Positions 8,097-17,686 are shown, counted from the first letter of the stretch. The stretch: DNA of 56,837 bases from Phenylobacterium sp. CCH9-H3 (GCF_001557235.1 NZ_LSJI01000045.1:1-56837), one strand, 5' to 3'. Made by a program: numbers and translations. Notes: generated from the sequence alone by a model not told the origin.

Positions 8097-9647
8097 TCAG
8101 CTGGCGGCGCAGGTCCAGTTGGCGGCGTCGTTGACGTCGGCGCCGCCGCCCTTGAAGACCGCGCGCATCGGCTCGGGGCAAAGGCGGAACGTCCGTCCGT
8201 CGCGGCGGCGGGCGACGATCGACCGAGGCGGCTCGCCCTTCTCAACCCAGTCGATCAGCGCCTTGAGCGCCTGGCGCATGACGTCGTCGGGTCCGACGCC
8301 GCCGGCGCAATGGAGCATGCCGGGGACGTTGAACATGCGCATCCAGTCGTCGACCCGCTCTGGCGAGGGCTCGAGTTTCCGCGCCCCCTCGAGGTTCGGC
8401 AGGCCGTAGGTCAAGAATGAGCCGATCGGGTCGTCAGCGCCGTAGTAGGCGATTATCTTGCCGCCCTGGTCGCGGAAACGGTGGAACTCGAACGGCGCGC
8501 GGTCCGACCCGTCCGGGCGGGCATAGATCGCCTGCACCTTCGGATCGTCCAGATTGACCGTGAGCAGGTTAGGCTTGCCCGGCGCGGCCTCAAACACCGC
8601 CTTGGTGCTCAGATAGGCGCGCGGCACACCCGCCGCCGTGGTGTCGGCCCACGGCGGCGGCTGGGCGCCGAAATACCACGTGGTCCAGTCGGTGACCCGC
8701 GTCACCGGCAGCCCCCGCACCTGCAGCGCGGGGGTGGTCAGCTTGTAGGTCCAGCTCGACCGCGCGAACTCGAAGGCCTTCATCTGGGCGTCGGAAAAGC
8801 CGACCGTTCGCAGGATGGCGGGATCGAAGGTGATCAACCGCTCGTCCTGGATGATGCCGTCCTGGGCGCCGTCCACCGCGTCGTACTTCTGGATGATCGC
8901 CGCTTCCGCGGCCGCCATCAGCTTCGGGGGAATCCAGCCATCCGGATGCCGTAGAAGATACTGTTCGACGCGCGCCCACTGGACCGTGTTGGAGGGGCCG
9001 ATTGCGGAGGCGTCGCCGATCACGACGCCATCGAAGTCGGCGGCGCCGTGTGCGCGCATGCTGTTCCAGCCGGCCACCCCGCCGCCCGAGCAGCCGGCGG
9101 TATAGCGGCGGATGGACGGCGTCCGATAATAGCCGCGCGTGAACTGCTGTGTCGCGACGGCGGCCGCGTGCATCCCGCGGTGGGCGAGGTTGAGCCCCTG
9201 GACCGGATCGCCCCAGACAGAACTGTCGATGCTGAAGGCGGGTGCCGTGCCCCGGTCCATGGCCGCGACGGCGAAGCCCTGCGCCAACAGTTCGGGGTCA
9301 GGATCCGGCACGCGTCCGCCGGTGCCGCCCTGCGAGGTCATGAAGTACCGGCCGTTGAAGCGTTCCGGCAAGGCGAGGCTGAAGCGGACGGGCCAGGGGC
9401 CTGGATTGTCGACAGTCACAACCCCATCCAAGCGCAGGTAGGGCAGGCCGCTCACGGTCTGGGCAAGGGTGGCTGATAGGAGCTTGGCGTTGGCAGGCAG
9501 TAGGGGCTGCAGGCCTTCCACGGTGGGACGGCCCGGCGGCGCCATGGCGACCGTTTGGGCCTGAGCGGGTTGGGGCTGTGCGGGCAGGCAAAGCGCCAAT
9601 CCGGCGCAGGCGCCCGCGACGGTGCGCAGCGATATCGACCTCACCAC
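8097..9647 (-). CDS. exported tannase-family hydrolase, divergent
   Basis: From the GTG at 9647 the protein is 516 aa with a normal signal peptide ending ...PAQAQ; a GGGAAGGGAGC Shine-Dalgarno supports this start. A GTG at 9734 would add 29 residues and has a weaker ribosome site. Cys186-Ser187 (GCSGGG) and the His-Cys of GMLHCAGG preserve the CS-D-HC pattern, with GADDPIG the likely acid region. It is more divergent than the other two tannase-like proteins here. Together with the downstream exported VOC gene it forms a small operon, preceded by a perfect copy of the 20-bp repeat. Confidence 0.82.
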   Translation of the reverse strand: MVRSISLRTVAGACAGLALCLPAQPQPAQAQTVAMAPPGRPTVEGLQPLLPANAKLLSATLAQTVSGLPYLRLDGVVTVDNPGPWPVRFSLALPERFNGRYFMTSQGGTGGRVPDPDPELLAQGFAVAAMDRGTAPAFSIDSSVWGDPVQGLNLAHRGMHAAAVATQQFTRGYYRTPSIRRYTAGCSGGGVAGWNSMRAHGAADFDGVVIGDASAIGPSNTVQWARVEQYLLRHPDGWIPPKLMAAAEAAIIQKYDAVDGAQDGIIQDERLITFDPAILRTVGFSDAQMKAFEFARSSWTYKLTTPALQVRGLPVTRVTDWTTWYFGAQPPPWADTTAAGVPRAYLSTKAVFEAAPGKPNLLTVNLDDPKVQAIYARPDGSDRAPFEFHRFRDQGGKIIAYYGADDPIGSFLTYGLPNLEGARKLEPSPERVDDWMRMFNVPGMLHCAGGVGPDDVMRQALKALIDWVEKGEPPRSIVARRRDGRTFRLCPEPMRAVFKGGGADVNDAANWTCAAS

Positions 9648-9807
9648 GATGACAAGCTCCCTTCCCCGGTTCGATGCGTCTGCGCGCAGTTTGAGGGCGA
9701 CCCAGGCCCAGGCCCTCCGCCACGCTGAGCCCACTCCGCGCCCGACGCCTCGGCGACGCCTGAAGTCACCGCCGAGCGCATGGTCATCACGGGCCAGTCA
9801 AGGCGTC

Positions 9808-9827
9808 TGTCCCACGACGGAGGGACA
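9808..9827. promoter_or_regulatory. 20-bp inverted repeat, site 4
   Basis: Perfect arms, TGTCCC-N8-GGGACA, in the divergent gap between the second tannase-like gene and the 10057 operon. Its centre is 170 nt from the GTG at 9647, 83 nt from the GTG at 9734 and about 240 nt from the TTG at 10057. Confidence 0.78.
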
Positions 9828-10056
9828 GCGGCCGGATCAAATTGGGTGTGGAGTCAGCATCCACATTCAGCTGTCTGCCGTCGCGACGATGCGCGACGAT
9901 CAGACAGAAATCTCCGTGGGTTAACCCGTTGCCCGATGATCTATCGAGGAGTGCCCGCAAATCTAATTGAAGTGTTGGTCATTGACGCTGCTATGACGGT
10001 TTCGTAGGTTCACGGCGCGGCTCGAAAGAAGCCGATGGGTCCAGGGAGGAAAGCTG

Positions 10057-11751
10057 TTGCGACGCTGGTTGACGTGCTTGGCGGCGACGACGTGCCTTTC
10101 GGCGGCGCTACTTCCGGCAGCTTCCCAAACCTTGGCGGCGAGCAAGCCCGGGGAGGCCGCGAAGACGCTCGTCGCGGCGCGGCGGCTGACGGAAAGTCAG
10201 TATCGGAACGCAATCGCCGACATCTTCGGGGCCGACGTCCAGGTGAATGGCCGCTTTGAAGCGGGCAGGCGCGAGGGCGGCCTTCTGGAAGTGGGAAATC
10301 AGGAACTCTCGGTCACGGCCGGGGGCTTCGTTCAGTATGAGGCCATGGCGCGCAGCGTGGCCGACCAGGTCTTGGCCGAGAAGCGCCGCGAGACGTCGGT
10401 TCCTTGCCAGCCGGCGGACGCCAAGGCGGCGGATTCCGCCTGCGCCAGCAAGTTCGTTCAGGCCTATGGCGACCTGCTCTTCCGCCGGCCGCTCGCCAAG
10501 CGCGAGGTGGCCGCCCGCGTGGCGCTGGCGGACCAGGGCGCTTCCGCGGCCCGCGACTTCTACGCCGGACTGAAGCCCGCCTTGGTCAGCCTGCTGATGG
10601 CGCCGGAATTCCTGTTCCGGGTGGAGGCGGCCGAACCGGATCCCGCCCATAAGGGGCAGCTGCGCCTCGACGCCTACAGCAAGGCGGCGCGGCTCTCGTA
10701 CCTGCTCTGGGACGCCGAGCCCGACCCGATACTGCTGGAGGCGGCCGGACGGGGCGAGCTCCACACCCCTGAAGGTCTGGACCGGCAGCTGACGCGGATG
10801 CTCGCATCGCCTCGGGTGGAGAAGGGGGTACGGGCGTTCTTCACCGACATGCTGCAGATGGACCAGTTGGACGGCCTGACGAAGGACGTCGCGGCCTATC
10901 CAAAGTTCAGTCAGTCGCTCGTTGATTCCGCCCGCGAGGAGACGCTTAGGGTCCTGGTGGATCACCTGCTGTCTCAGGACGGGGACTATCGGGACATCTT
11001 CCTGACCCGCGACACCCTGATGAACCGGCACCTGGCGGCAGTCTACAATGTGCCGTTCGTCGCGGGCGGCCAGGAATGGACCCGCTATTCCTTCCCTAAG
11101 GAAGCTGAGCGGGCAGGAGTGCTCACCGGGGTGACATTCCTGTCGATGTTCTCGCACCCTGCGGCGTCTTCGCCGACCAAGCGCGGGGTGAAGGTCAATG
11201 AGATCTTCCGCTGCAGCCCCACGCCCGAGCCTCCGGCGGACGTGGACTTCTCCAAGGTCCAGGCGGTGGACCGCGGAACGGTGCGGACGCGCCTGATCGC
11301 ACACATGACCAATCCCGGATGTTCCGCCTGCCACAAGGCCAGCGACCCCCTGGGTCTTGCGCTCGAGCATTTTGACGGCATCGGCCAGCGGCGCACGCTG
11401 GAGAACGGCGCCCTGATCGATGTCAGCGCCGAGCTCCGCGGCAAGCTCATCTCCGGCGCGCCGGGTGTGGGCCAGCTGCTTCGGGACGACCCCAAGGTTC
11501 CGGCCTGCCTCGTCAAGCAGGTCTACGCCTACGGTGTCGGACGAACGCCGGGGGACGACGACGAGACGTTCCTGGCCGCTCAGGCCAAGACGTTCGCCGC
11601 CGACGGCTATCGGTTGAAGGCGCTGCTGCGACGGATCGGTTCAAGTCCGGAGTTCTTCAAGGTGGCCCCGCCGGAACGGGCGGTCGCGCCGCCGCCGGCG
11701 CAGAAAGTCGCCGCCATCATCCCAGCCCGGACCGCAGGAGGCCCTCGATGA
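10057..11751 (+). CDS. exported DUF1592/DUF1588-type c-type cytochrome
   Basis: This 564-aa protein starts at a TTG preceded by GGGAGGA and has a signal peptide to about residue 28. The order fits the DUF1587-DUF1595-DUF1592-DUF1588-DUF1585 family: RRLTESQYRNAIADIFG at about 42-58, an FRRPL segment near 145, MAPEFLFRVE near 188, and the heme motif GCSACHKASDPLG at about residues 420-433. The family is best known from planctomycetes and myxobacteria and has no settled function; the heme suggests electron transfer outside the cytoplasm. The stop overlaps the next start (ATGA), so it is translationally coupled to the DUF1552 gene. Confidence 0.88.
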   Translation: MRRWLTCLAATTCLSAALLPAASQTLAASKPGEAAKTLVAARRLTESQYRNAIADIFGADVQVNGRFEAGRREGGLLEVGNQELSVTAGGFVQYEAMARSVADQVLAEKRRETSVPCQPADAKAADSACASKFVQAYGDLLFRRPLAKREVAARVALADQGASAARDFYAGLKPALVSLLMAPEFLFRVEAAEPDPAHKGQLRLDAYSKAARLSYLLWDAEPDPILLEAAGRGELHTPEGLDRQLTRMLASPRVEKGVRAFFTDMLQMDQLDGLTKDVAAYPKFSQSLVDSAREETLRVLVDHLLSQDGDYRDIFLTRDTLMNRHLAAVYNVPFVAGGQEWTRYSFPKEAERAGVLTGVTFLSMFSHPAASSPTKRGVKVNEIFRCSPTPEPPADVDFSKVQAVDRGTVRTRLIAHMTNPGCSACHKASDPLGLALEHFDGIGQRRTLENGALIDVSAELRGKLISGAPGVGQLLRDDPKVPACLVKQVYAYGVGRTPGDDDETFLAAQAKTFAADGYRLKALLRRIGSSPEFFKVAPPERAVAPPPAQKVAAIIPARTAGGPR

Positions 11752-13094
11752 TCTCGCGGTTCAGCCGCCGTTCTCTGATGCGCGGGGTGCTCGGCGGCGC
11801 CACGGTATGCGTGGGCCTTCCCGCCCTCGACATGTTCCTGGACGGCAATGGCCGGGCCTATGCCAACGGCGCGCCCTTGCCGACGCGCTTCGGCACCTAC
11901 TTCTGGGGCCTTGGCCTGACCCACACTCCGGCCGGAACGCGCTGGGTGCCCACCAAGACCGGGGCCGGCTGGGAGATGACGCCGGAACTCAAGTCGCTGG
12001 AAGGGGTGAGAGAGAAGATCAGCGTCTTCTCCGGCTATCGGGTGATCGGCGACGGCAAGCCCAACCTGGTGCACTGGAGCGGCCACGCGGCGATCCTGTC
12101 GGGCGCCGCACCGGCCGTGAGCGGCAGTTTTGAAGGCCCATCCCTGGACACCCAGGTGGCGGACGCCATCGGGACCGGCACGCGCTTCAAGGCGCTGGAC
12201 ATCTCGGCCTCGGGACGGACCGTCAGCTATTCGACGCGTACGGGGAAGGGGTTTGCGACCCCGGAGACGACGCCCCTCGCGCTCTACGCACGGCTGTTCG
12301 GCGAAGGCTTCCAGGACCCCAACAGCCCCGACTGGAAGCCCGATCCCAGTGTCATGCTCCGCAAGAGCGTGCTGTCGGCCATCAGCGAGCAACGCAAGGC
12401 CCTGGCCCTCGATGTGGGCCGCGCCGACCAGATGAAGCTGGACCAGTATTTCACGTCTCTGCGGGAGATGGAGAACAGCCTCTCGGTGCAATTGCAGCGA
12501 CCCGAGAAATGCGAGGCCTGCGTCATCCCGCAGCGCCCCGAGGAAGGCCAACGCGGCGTCGCGATCGACGTCGTCAACGCCAACAACAAGCAGATGGCCA
12601 AGCTGCTCGCCATGGGCCTGGCCTGCAACCAGACCAAGGTCTTCAACTGGATTCATACCTCCGCCACGTCGGACACCTATCTGCCCGGCGACTCCAAGAT
12701 CTACCATCAGCACACGCACGACGAGCCCACCGACAGCAAGCTCGGCTACCAGCCCCTCACCAGCAAGCTGGCGGGCGAGGTCATGCAGGGGTTTGGCGAC
12801 TTCCTGACGGAGCTCAACGCGATCAAGGAAGGCGACGGAACCTTGCTGGACCACTCGCTCGTTCTGGCGTTCAGCGACACCGGCTACGCGAAGATCCACT
12901 CGATCGAGAACATCCCGATGATCATCGCCGGCGGCGCCGGCGGACGGCACAAGGCCGGTCAACATGTGGCGTCGAAAGGCGACTCGGTCACCCGCGTCGC
13001 CCTCACCGCGCAGCAGCTGGCGGGCGCGCCGGTCGGCGAATTCGGGACGGGCGCCATGCGGACCTCCAACCCGATCTCCGAGATCCTGGCGTAG
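11748..13094 (+). CDS. DUF1552 family Tat-exported protein
   Basis: The 448-aa protein begins with a twin-arginine-type signal (RRSLMRG, then a hydrophobic run with GLPALDMF). The body carries features I associate with DUF1552, including HWSGHAAILSGAAP, the late DHSLVLAFSDTGYAKIHS and the end NPISEILA. Tat export implies folding in the cytoplasm, perhaps with a cofactor. DUF1552 genes usually sit next to DUF1592 genes, as here with a 4-nt overlap, so the two products probably act together. The alkaline-phosphatase-like architecture some relatives suggest is speculative. Function is unknown. Confidence 0.88.
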   Translation: MISRFSRRSLMRGVLGGATVCVGLPALDMFLDGNGRAYANGAPLPTRFGTYFWGLGLTHTPAGTRWVPTKTGAGWEMTPELKSLEGVREKISVFSGYRVIGDGKPNLVHWSGHAAILSGAAPAVSGSFEGPSLDTQVADAIGTGTRFKALDISASGRTVSYSTRTGKGFATPETTPLALYARLFGEGFQDPNSPDWKPDPSVMLRKSVLSAISEQRKALALDVGRADQMKLDQYFTSLREMENSLSVQLQRPEKCEACVIPQRPEEGQRGVAIDVVNANNKQMAKLLAMGLACNQTKVFNWIHTSATSDTYLPGDSKIYHQHTHDEPTDSKLGYQPLTSKLAGEVMQGFGDFLTELNAIKEGDGTLLDHSLVLAFSDTGYAKIHSIENIPMIIAGGAGGRHKAGQHVASKGDSVTRVALTAQQLAGAPVGEFGTGAMRTSNPISEILA

Positions 13095-13105
13095 GGGGCG
13101 CGCAC

Positions 13106-13627
13106 GTGCAGACTCGCGCAACCTTGCACGGGCCGGCGGCCGCGCTCCGCCGCGCCCAGCGCCCGCTCGCGATCCTGGCCGCCGCCGCCGTCCTGGTGTC
13201 CGGCGCGCCATGCGCGAGCGCCCCGGCGCCCCCGTTGCCGGAAGCGTTGCGGCCCCACCGAGCCGGGGGCCTGGCCCTCAACGTCTCCGACTTGGAGCGT
13301 TCCAAGGCGTTCTACACCGAGATCCTTGGCCTGAAGGTCGTGGGCAGCGGGCCCCCGGGTGGGCCGCCCCGCTACTACACGCTGGGCATGAGCGGGGACC
13401 GGGCCACGGACACGCTTCTGGTCCTCAGTAAGGGCGCAGGGGGCCCGGCCACCGGCTTCGGACGGGTGATCCTTTTTGTGCCGAACGCCCGCGCCCTGGC
13501 GGAACGCGTGGCGGCCGCCGGGCTGGACAACCCCCGGCTGACCGACCGCATCAACATCGTGCACGACCCGGACGGCTATGTCGTGGAGCTGATCCCGCAA
13601 CCCGATCCGGGAGCGGCGCACAGGTAA
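13106..13627 (+). CDS. exported VOC/glyoxalase-fold protein
   Basis: The 173-aa protein starts at GTG 13106, 11 nt after the DUF1552 stop, with a GGGGG run as the likely ribosome site. A hydrophobic stretch (LAILAAAAVLVSGAPCAS) is a signal peptide, possibly of lipoprotein type because of the Ala-Pro-Cys-Ala context. The VOC domain follows: GLALNVSDLERSKAFYTEILGLKVV, then HDPDGYVVELI with the terminal Glu ligand. The first ligand position is Ala-Leu-Asn rather than His. This is the third exported VOC protein in the window. Its operon position ties it to the DUF1592/DUF1552 proteins. Confidence 0.78.
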   Translation: MQTRATLHGPAAALRRAQRPLAILAAAAVLVSGAPCASAPAPPLPEALRPHRAGGLALNVSDLERSKAFYTEILGLKVVGSGPPGGPPRYYTLGMSGDRATDTLLVLSKGAGGPATGFGRVILFVPNARALAERVAAAGLDNPRLTDRINIVHDPDGYVVELIPQPDPGAAHR

Positions 13628-13669
13628 GCCAGCGGGGGTCCGGCGCCGGGCCCCAATGAGGAGAGGGCG

Positions 13670-14983
13670 ATGACTGCAGAACGAAGACCGCCGCGGGTCG
13701 GCCTGGCGGCGCTCCTCGGCGCGATCATCCTCGCTGCGCCCGCCCCGGCCCTGGCCGCCTGGACCCGGGCCTATGCGATCGAATGGAACGAGCCGGCCAT
13801 GCTGTACGGCGGCAAGGGCGGACCGGTTGATCCGGGCACGGACTGCCCGAAGGGCGCCAATCCGGATCCCGACTGGCACGCAATCCTGGTGAAGGCGGGC
13901 TACACGCCCGAAGAGGCCAAGTGGCTGCTGGATCCCGGCAACAAGGACATCCCCAGCCGCCAACGGGTCAACCAGATGGCGTTCCGCGGCAAGGACCGCG
14001 CGAACGTCTACGCCGACCCTACCTCGACCCCCGATCCCGGGTTCGTGGAGGTCCAGGGGAAGGTGGCCGAGGGGATCAACCTGGACGGCGACGCGCGGAC
14101 CGGGTTCGTGAGCCCGACCGGCGAGAAGGGTGTCGACAACAGCTTCTACAAGGCGCTCGGGTGCTGGAAGTATCTGCGAGGCGTCTCGCGACGTCAGCAG
14201 GGGACGGAAGGCCCCAACGTCTTCGTTCAGGACGGCGCCTGGACCCTGGTGCTGGTGGTGTCCGGCCAGGGCGATGATCCGTTGAACGACGCCCATGTCC
14301 GGGTCGGCGTCTACATGAGCTCGGACAAGCTGGTGAAGAGCGGCGGCGGCGGGGTCGCGCGGGACTACACCTTCCGGATCCGCCCGCACGCCGCCTACGA
14401 GGCGATCTTCGAGGGCAAGGTCGCCGGGGGGCGGATCACCACCGAGGCCCATCCGAAGGTGGTGTTCCGCGACGCCTTCTACGGCTGGGGCGTGGAGCTG
14501 TTGCAGGCGCGCCTGGACCTCCAGGTCCAGCCGAATGGCGGGCTCAAGGGCTACCTCGGCGGCTATCGGCCATGGCGGGCGATGCACGACAATTTCATGA
14601 TCACCAGCGGCACGACGGTGGAGAACTACGACGGCATCCAGCTGCCGGCGCTGTGGTACGTGCTGCGGCGCAACGCCGACTACAGCCCGACCGGGCCAGG
14701 CGGCCCGAAGACCCACATCTCGTTTGCGCTCCGCCTCGATGCGGTGCCGGCCTACGTCACCGATCCCGGCGGCAAGAGCCTGGTCGCGGGCGTGGCGTCC
14801 TACAAGGACCTGGCCCCAAAGGATGAACCGCTGATCACCTATCCCCGCGGTGGGCGCGCGATCATTGACGGGCTCTACACCCTGCAACCCGGCCAACGCG
14901 TGCAGCCGATGACCTCCGAACAGATGCAGGCCTTCCTGACGGCCAAACCCGCCAAGGTCGCCACCGCCGACGCCCCGCGATGA
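13670..14983 (+). CDS. unrecognised exported protein, tandem family copy 1
   Basis: I do not recognise this family. The 437-aa protein has a signal peptide (cleaved near ...PALA-AW). Two cysteines, at about 59 (DCPKGANPDPDW) and 165 (ALGCWKY), are conserved in all three tandem copies and may form a disulfide. Other shared blocks are EWNEPAM (about 38-44), NQMAFRGKDRANVYADP (about 101-117), NLDGDARTGF (about 137-146), a GVDN-FY-K-LGCWK block and LWYVLRRNADYSPTGPGGPK near the C-terminal third. The DGD loop could bind calcium; that is inference. GAGGAGAGGG precedes the ATG, and the stop overlaps copy 2 by ATGA. No transmembrane segment follows the signal, so a periplasmic or secreted protein is likely. 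Confidence 0.8.
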   Translation: MTAERRPPRVGLAALLGAIILAAPAPALAAWTRAYAIEWNEPAMLYGGKGGPVDPGTDCPKGANPDPDWHAILVKAGYTPEEAKWLLDPGNKDIPSRQRVNQMAFRGKDRANVYADPTSTPDPGFVEVQGKVAEGINLDGDARTGFVSPTGEKGVDNSFYKALGCWKYLRGVSRRQQGTEGPNVFVQDGAWTLVLVVSGQGDDPLNDAHVRVGVYMSSDKLVKSGGGGVARDYTFRIRPHAAYEAIFEGKVAGGRITTEAHPKVVFRDAFYGWGVELLQARLDLQVQPNGGLKGYLGGYRPWRAMHDNFMITSGTTVENYDGIQLPALWYVLRRNADYSPTGPGGPKTHISFALRLDAVPAYVTDPGGKSLVAGVASYKDLAPKDEPLITYPRGGRAIIDGLYTLQPGQRVQPMTSEQMQAFLTAKPAKVATADAPR

Positions 14984-16344
14984 GCGGGGGCGCGCCCGGT
15001 CGCGAACGGCCCAAGCGCGCTTGTCTCGTGCACGCGTGGCCCTGGCGCCTCGGCCGGCTTGTCCTGGCAGCCGCCGTCATGAGTGCGGCGCCGGGCGTCG
15101 CCGAAGCCGCCTGGACCAGAACCTACGTCGTCGAGTGGAACGAGCCTGCCCTCTACTACGGCGGTAAGGACGGCGGCGCGGTGGAGCCGGGCAGCGACTG
15201 CCCAAAGGGCGCCAACCCGGATCCGGACTGGACTGCGGTCCTCGTTAAGGCGGGCTATGCGCCGGCGGAGGCCCGTGCACTGCTCGACCTGGAAAGCCGC
15301 ACCCTGACCCGTGACCAGCAATTCAATCAGATGGCGTTCCGCGGCCGCAACCGCGCCAATGTCTTCGCAGACCCGGCCTCGACGCCCGATCCGGGCTTCG
15401 TGGAGGTCACCGGCCAGGTCGGCGAGGGGATCGACCTGGATGGCGACCGCCGCACCGGGTTCACGAGTCCAAGCGGCGAGCGCGGCGTCGACAACGCGTT
15501 CTACAGGGCGATGGGCTGCTGGAAGTACTATCGAGGCCCGCCGCGGACCTCCGCCACCCTGGTCGCAGCCAACGACAACGCCCGCAACGGCGCCTGGACG
15601 GTGGTCATTGTGGTTTCCGGTTCCGGTCCGGATCCGCTGAACGACGATCAGGTGCGCCTGGGCGTCTACCTGAGCGCCGACCGGCTCGCGAAGAACTCCG
15701 GCGGCGAGGCGCAGCGGGACTACACGTTTCGGATCCGGCCGCACCGGGCCTATGAGGCGCTCTTCACGGGCCGCACCTCCGGCGGACGGATCACCACGGA
15801 CGCGACCGACCGGGTCGTCGTACGGGACGCCGCCTTCGGCCAGGGGCTGGAACTGCTGAACGCCCGCGCGCAGCTTCGCATGCTGCCGGATGGGCGGCTG
15901 AGCGGCTACCTGGGCGGCTACCGGCCCTGGGCGACGCTCTACGACGAGTTCATGAAGCATCGCGGCGCGGTGTTCGAGTACTTCGCCGGGATCCAGATGC
16001 CGCAGCTCTGGTACGCCTTCCGGCGTAACGCGGACTTCAGCCCGACCGGGCCCGGCGGTCCGAAGACGCATATTTCCTATGCGCTCCGCATCGACGCGCT
16101 GCCGGCCTATGTCACCGAGCCGGATGGCGGCGCGTTGGTGACGGGGGCCCGCTCTTACCGAGACGTCGCGCCGCCTGACGAACCGCCGCTCACCTACCCG
16201 ACCCGCCCGACGGCCTACCGCGTGGTCGATGGTCTGTCGGCCCGGCCGGGCGAACCGCCCGCCCCGCCGCTCACCGCCGACATGCTGCGCCAGGCTGTTC
16301 AGTCGAACGCGCGCGCCCAGGCGGGCGCCGGAGGAACGCCATGA
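14980..16344 (+). CDS. unrecognised exported protein, tandem family copy 2
   Basis: This 454-aa protein aligns with copy 1 over nearly its full length, including both conserved cysteines, the NP-DPDW, NQMAFRG, DLDGDRRTGF and NADFSPTGPGGPK blocks. It has a longer N-terminal region before a hydrophobic stretch ending ...GVAEA-AW. Start and stop both overlap neighbours by 4 nt (ATGA), so the three copies are made as a coupled set. Retention of full-length divergent paralogues in one operon suggests related but not identical roles, for example subunits of one assembly or recognition of different ligands. Neither can be decided from sequence. Confidence 0.8.
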   Translation: MSGGAPGRERPKRACLVHAWPWRLGRLVLAAAVMSAAPGVAEAAWTRTYVVEWNEPALYYGGKDGGAVEPGSDCPKGANPDPDWTAVLVKAGYAPAEARALLDLESRTLTRDQQFNQMAFRGRNRANVFADPASTPDPGFVEVTGQVGEGIDLDGDRRTGFTSPSGERGVDNAFYRAMGCWKYYRGPPRTSATLVAANDNARNGAWTVVIVVSGSGPDPLNDDQVRLGVYLSADRLAKNSGGEAQRDYTFRIRPHRAYEALFTGRTSGGRITTDATDRVVVRDAAFGQGLELLNARAQLRMLPDGRLSGYLGGYRPWATLYDEFMKHRGAVFEYFAGIQMPQLWYAFRRNADFSPTGPGGPKTHISYALRIDALPAYVTEPDGGALVTGARSYRDVAPPDEPPLTYPTRPTAYRVVDGLSARPGEPPAPPLTADMLRQAVQSNARAQAGAGGTP

Positions 16345-17647
16345 TCCCGAGCTGCCTGCACACGACGGCCCTGGCGGCGCTCGCCGTCACCGCCCTCCTG
16401 CCGGGCCAGGCGCAAGCGGCCTGGACGCGGACCTACGCGATCGACTGGAACGAGCCGGCCATGTACTTCGCCGGCCCGGGCAATCCCGTCGAGCCGGGGC
16501 CCGATTGCCCGAAGGGCGCAAACCCCGACCCGGACTGGCGCAAGATCATGCTGCGGGGCGGCTACACCGCTGAGCAGATCAAGTGGCTGTTCGACCGGGA
16601 GAACCGCCAGTACAGCGCCCAGCGCTTCCACCGGATGGCCTTCCGCGCGGCAAGGACTGGGCCAACGTCTATGCCGATCCCACCGCGAGCCCCGACTCCG
16701 GGTTCGTGGAGGTGGCGGGCAAGGTCGGCGAAGGGATCAACCTGGATGGCGACCCGCGCACCGGCTTCGCCAGCCCGGCCGGCGAGAAGGGTGTCGACAA
16801 CCGCTTCTACAAGGCGCTGGGCTGCTGGAAGTTCTATCGCGGCGCGGCCGGTGAATCCCCCTCGTTCGTGACGGCCAACAACCGCATGCGCGACGGCGGC
16901 TGGACGATGGTGGTGGTGGTTTCCGGCGCCGGCGACGACCCGATGAACGACGACCAGGTGAGGATGGGCGTGTTCATGAGCGCCGACACCCTGGTGAAGG
17001 ACGGGACCGGCAACGTCGCGAAGGATTACACCTTCCGTATCCGTCCCCACGCGGACTACGAGGCGCTCTTCGAAGGCAAGATCGCGAACGGGCGCCTCAC
17101 CACCGCGGCGACGCCGCGCGCCTTCTTGCGCGATGCGGGATTTGGACGGGGCCTCGAACTATTGCAGGCTCGGGCGGACTTGCAGCTGCAGGCCGACGGA
17201 ACGCTGAAGGGCTATATCGGCGGCTATCGCCCGTTCCAAGCGATCTTCGAGGGCTTCCTCGATCACCATGGCTGGACCATCGAAAGCAACACCGGCGTCG
17301 AGCTTCCTGCGCTCTGGTACGCCCTGCGGCGCAACGCCGACTACAGCCCGACGGGGCCGCTCGGACCCAAGACACACATTTCCTTCGCCCTGCGGGTGCA
17401 GGCGGCGCCGGCCTACGTGACGGACCCCGAGGGCCAGGGCCTCGTCTCTGGCGTGAAGTCGTACCGGGCGGCCGCGCCGGCGGGCGAGGGGCTCATGCGC
17501 TATCCACCTCGTCCGCCCGGCTATCGGGTCGTCGATGGCCTGGTGACGCCAGCGAGCGGCGCGCCAGCGGCGCCTCTCACCGCCGAGGAACTGACGCGAC
17601 TGGCCACACACCCCCGGCAGGTCGCGGCCACAGCGAAGCGGCCATAG
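16341..17647 (+). pseudogene. unrecognised exported protein, tandem family copy 3, frameshifted
   Basis: The N-terminal part reads from the ATG at 16341 (signal peptide ending ...AQA-AW, then the family start). At about 16645-16649 the codons for MAFRGKDWANV are disrupted: CGCGCGGC stands where copies 1 and 2 have CGCGGC, a 2-nt gain. The rest continues in another frame to the stop at 17647 with every later family block intact (NLDGDPRTGF, LGCWKFYRG, NADYSPTGP). Read as one protein it would be about 434 aa. The intact downstream half points to a very recent mutation or a sequencing or assembly error. There is no slippery heptamer or convincing internal start for the distal part. Confidence 0.75.
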
Positions 17648-17686
17648 GCGCGCCCCGGTCAGCGTGTCCGCGCGGCGCCCGCGCCT

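Noticed and set aside
12959..14896. 645-aa and related minus-strand frames opposite the tandem family
   Set aside because: They mirror the conserved family codons on the plus strand and match no protein pattern.
16641..16655. Programmed ribosomal frameshift in the third tandem copy
   Set aside because: There is no slippery heptamer, and the shift needs 2 nt relative to the two intact paralogues; mutation or sequencing error is simpler.
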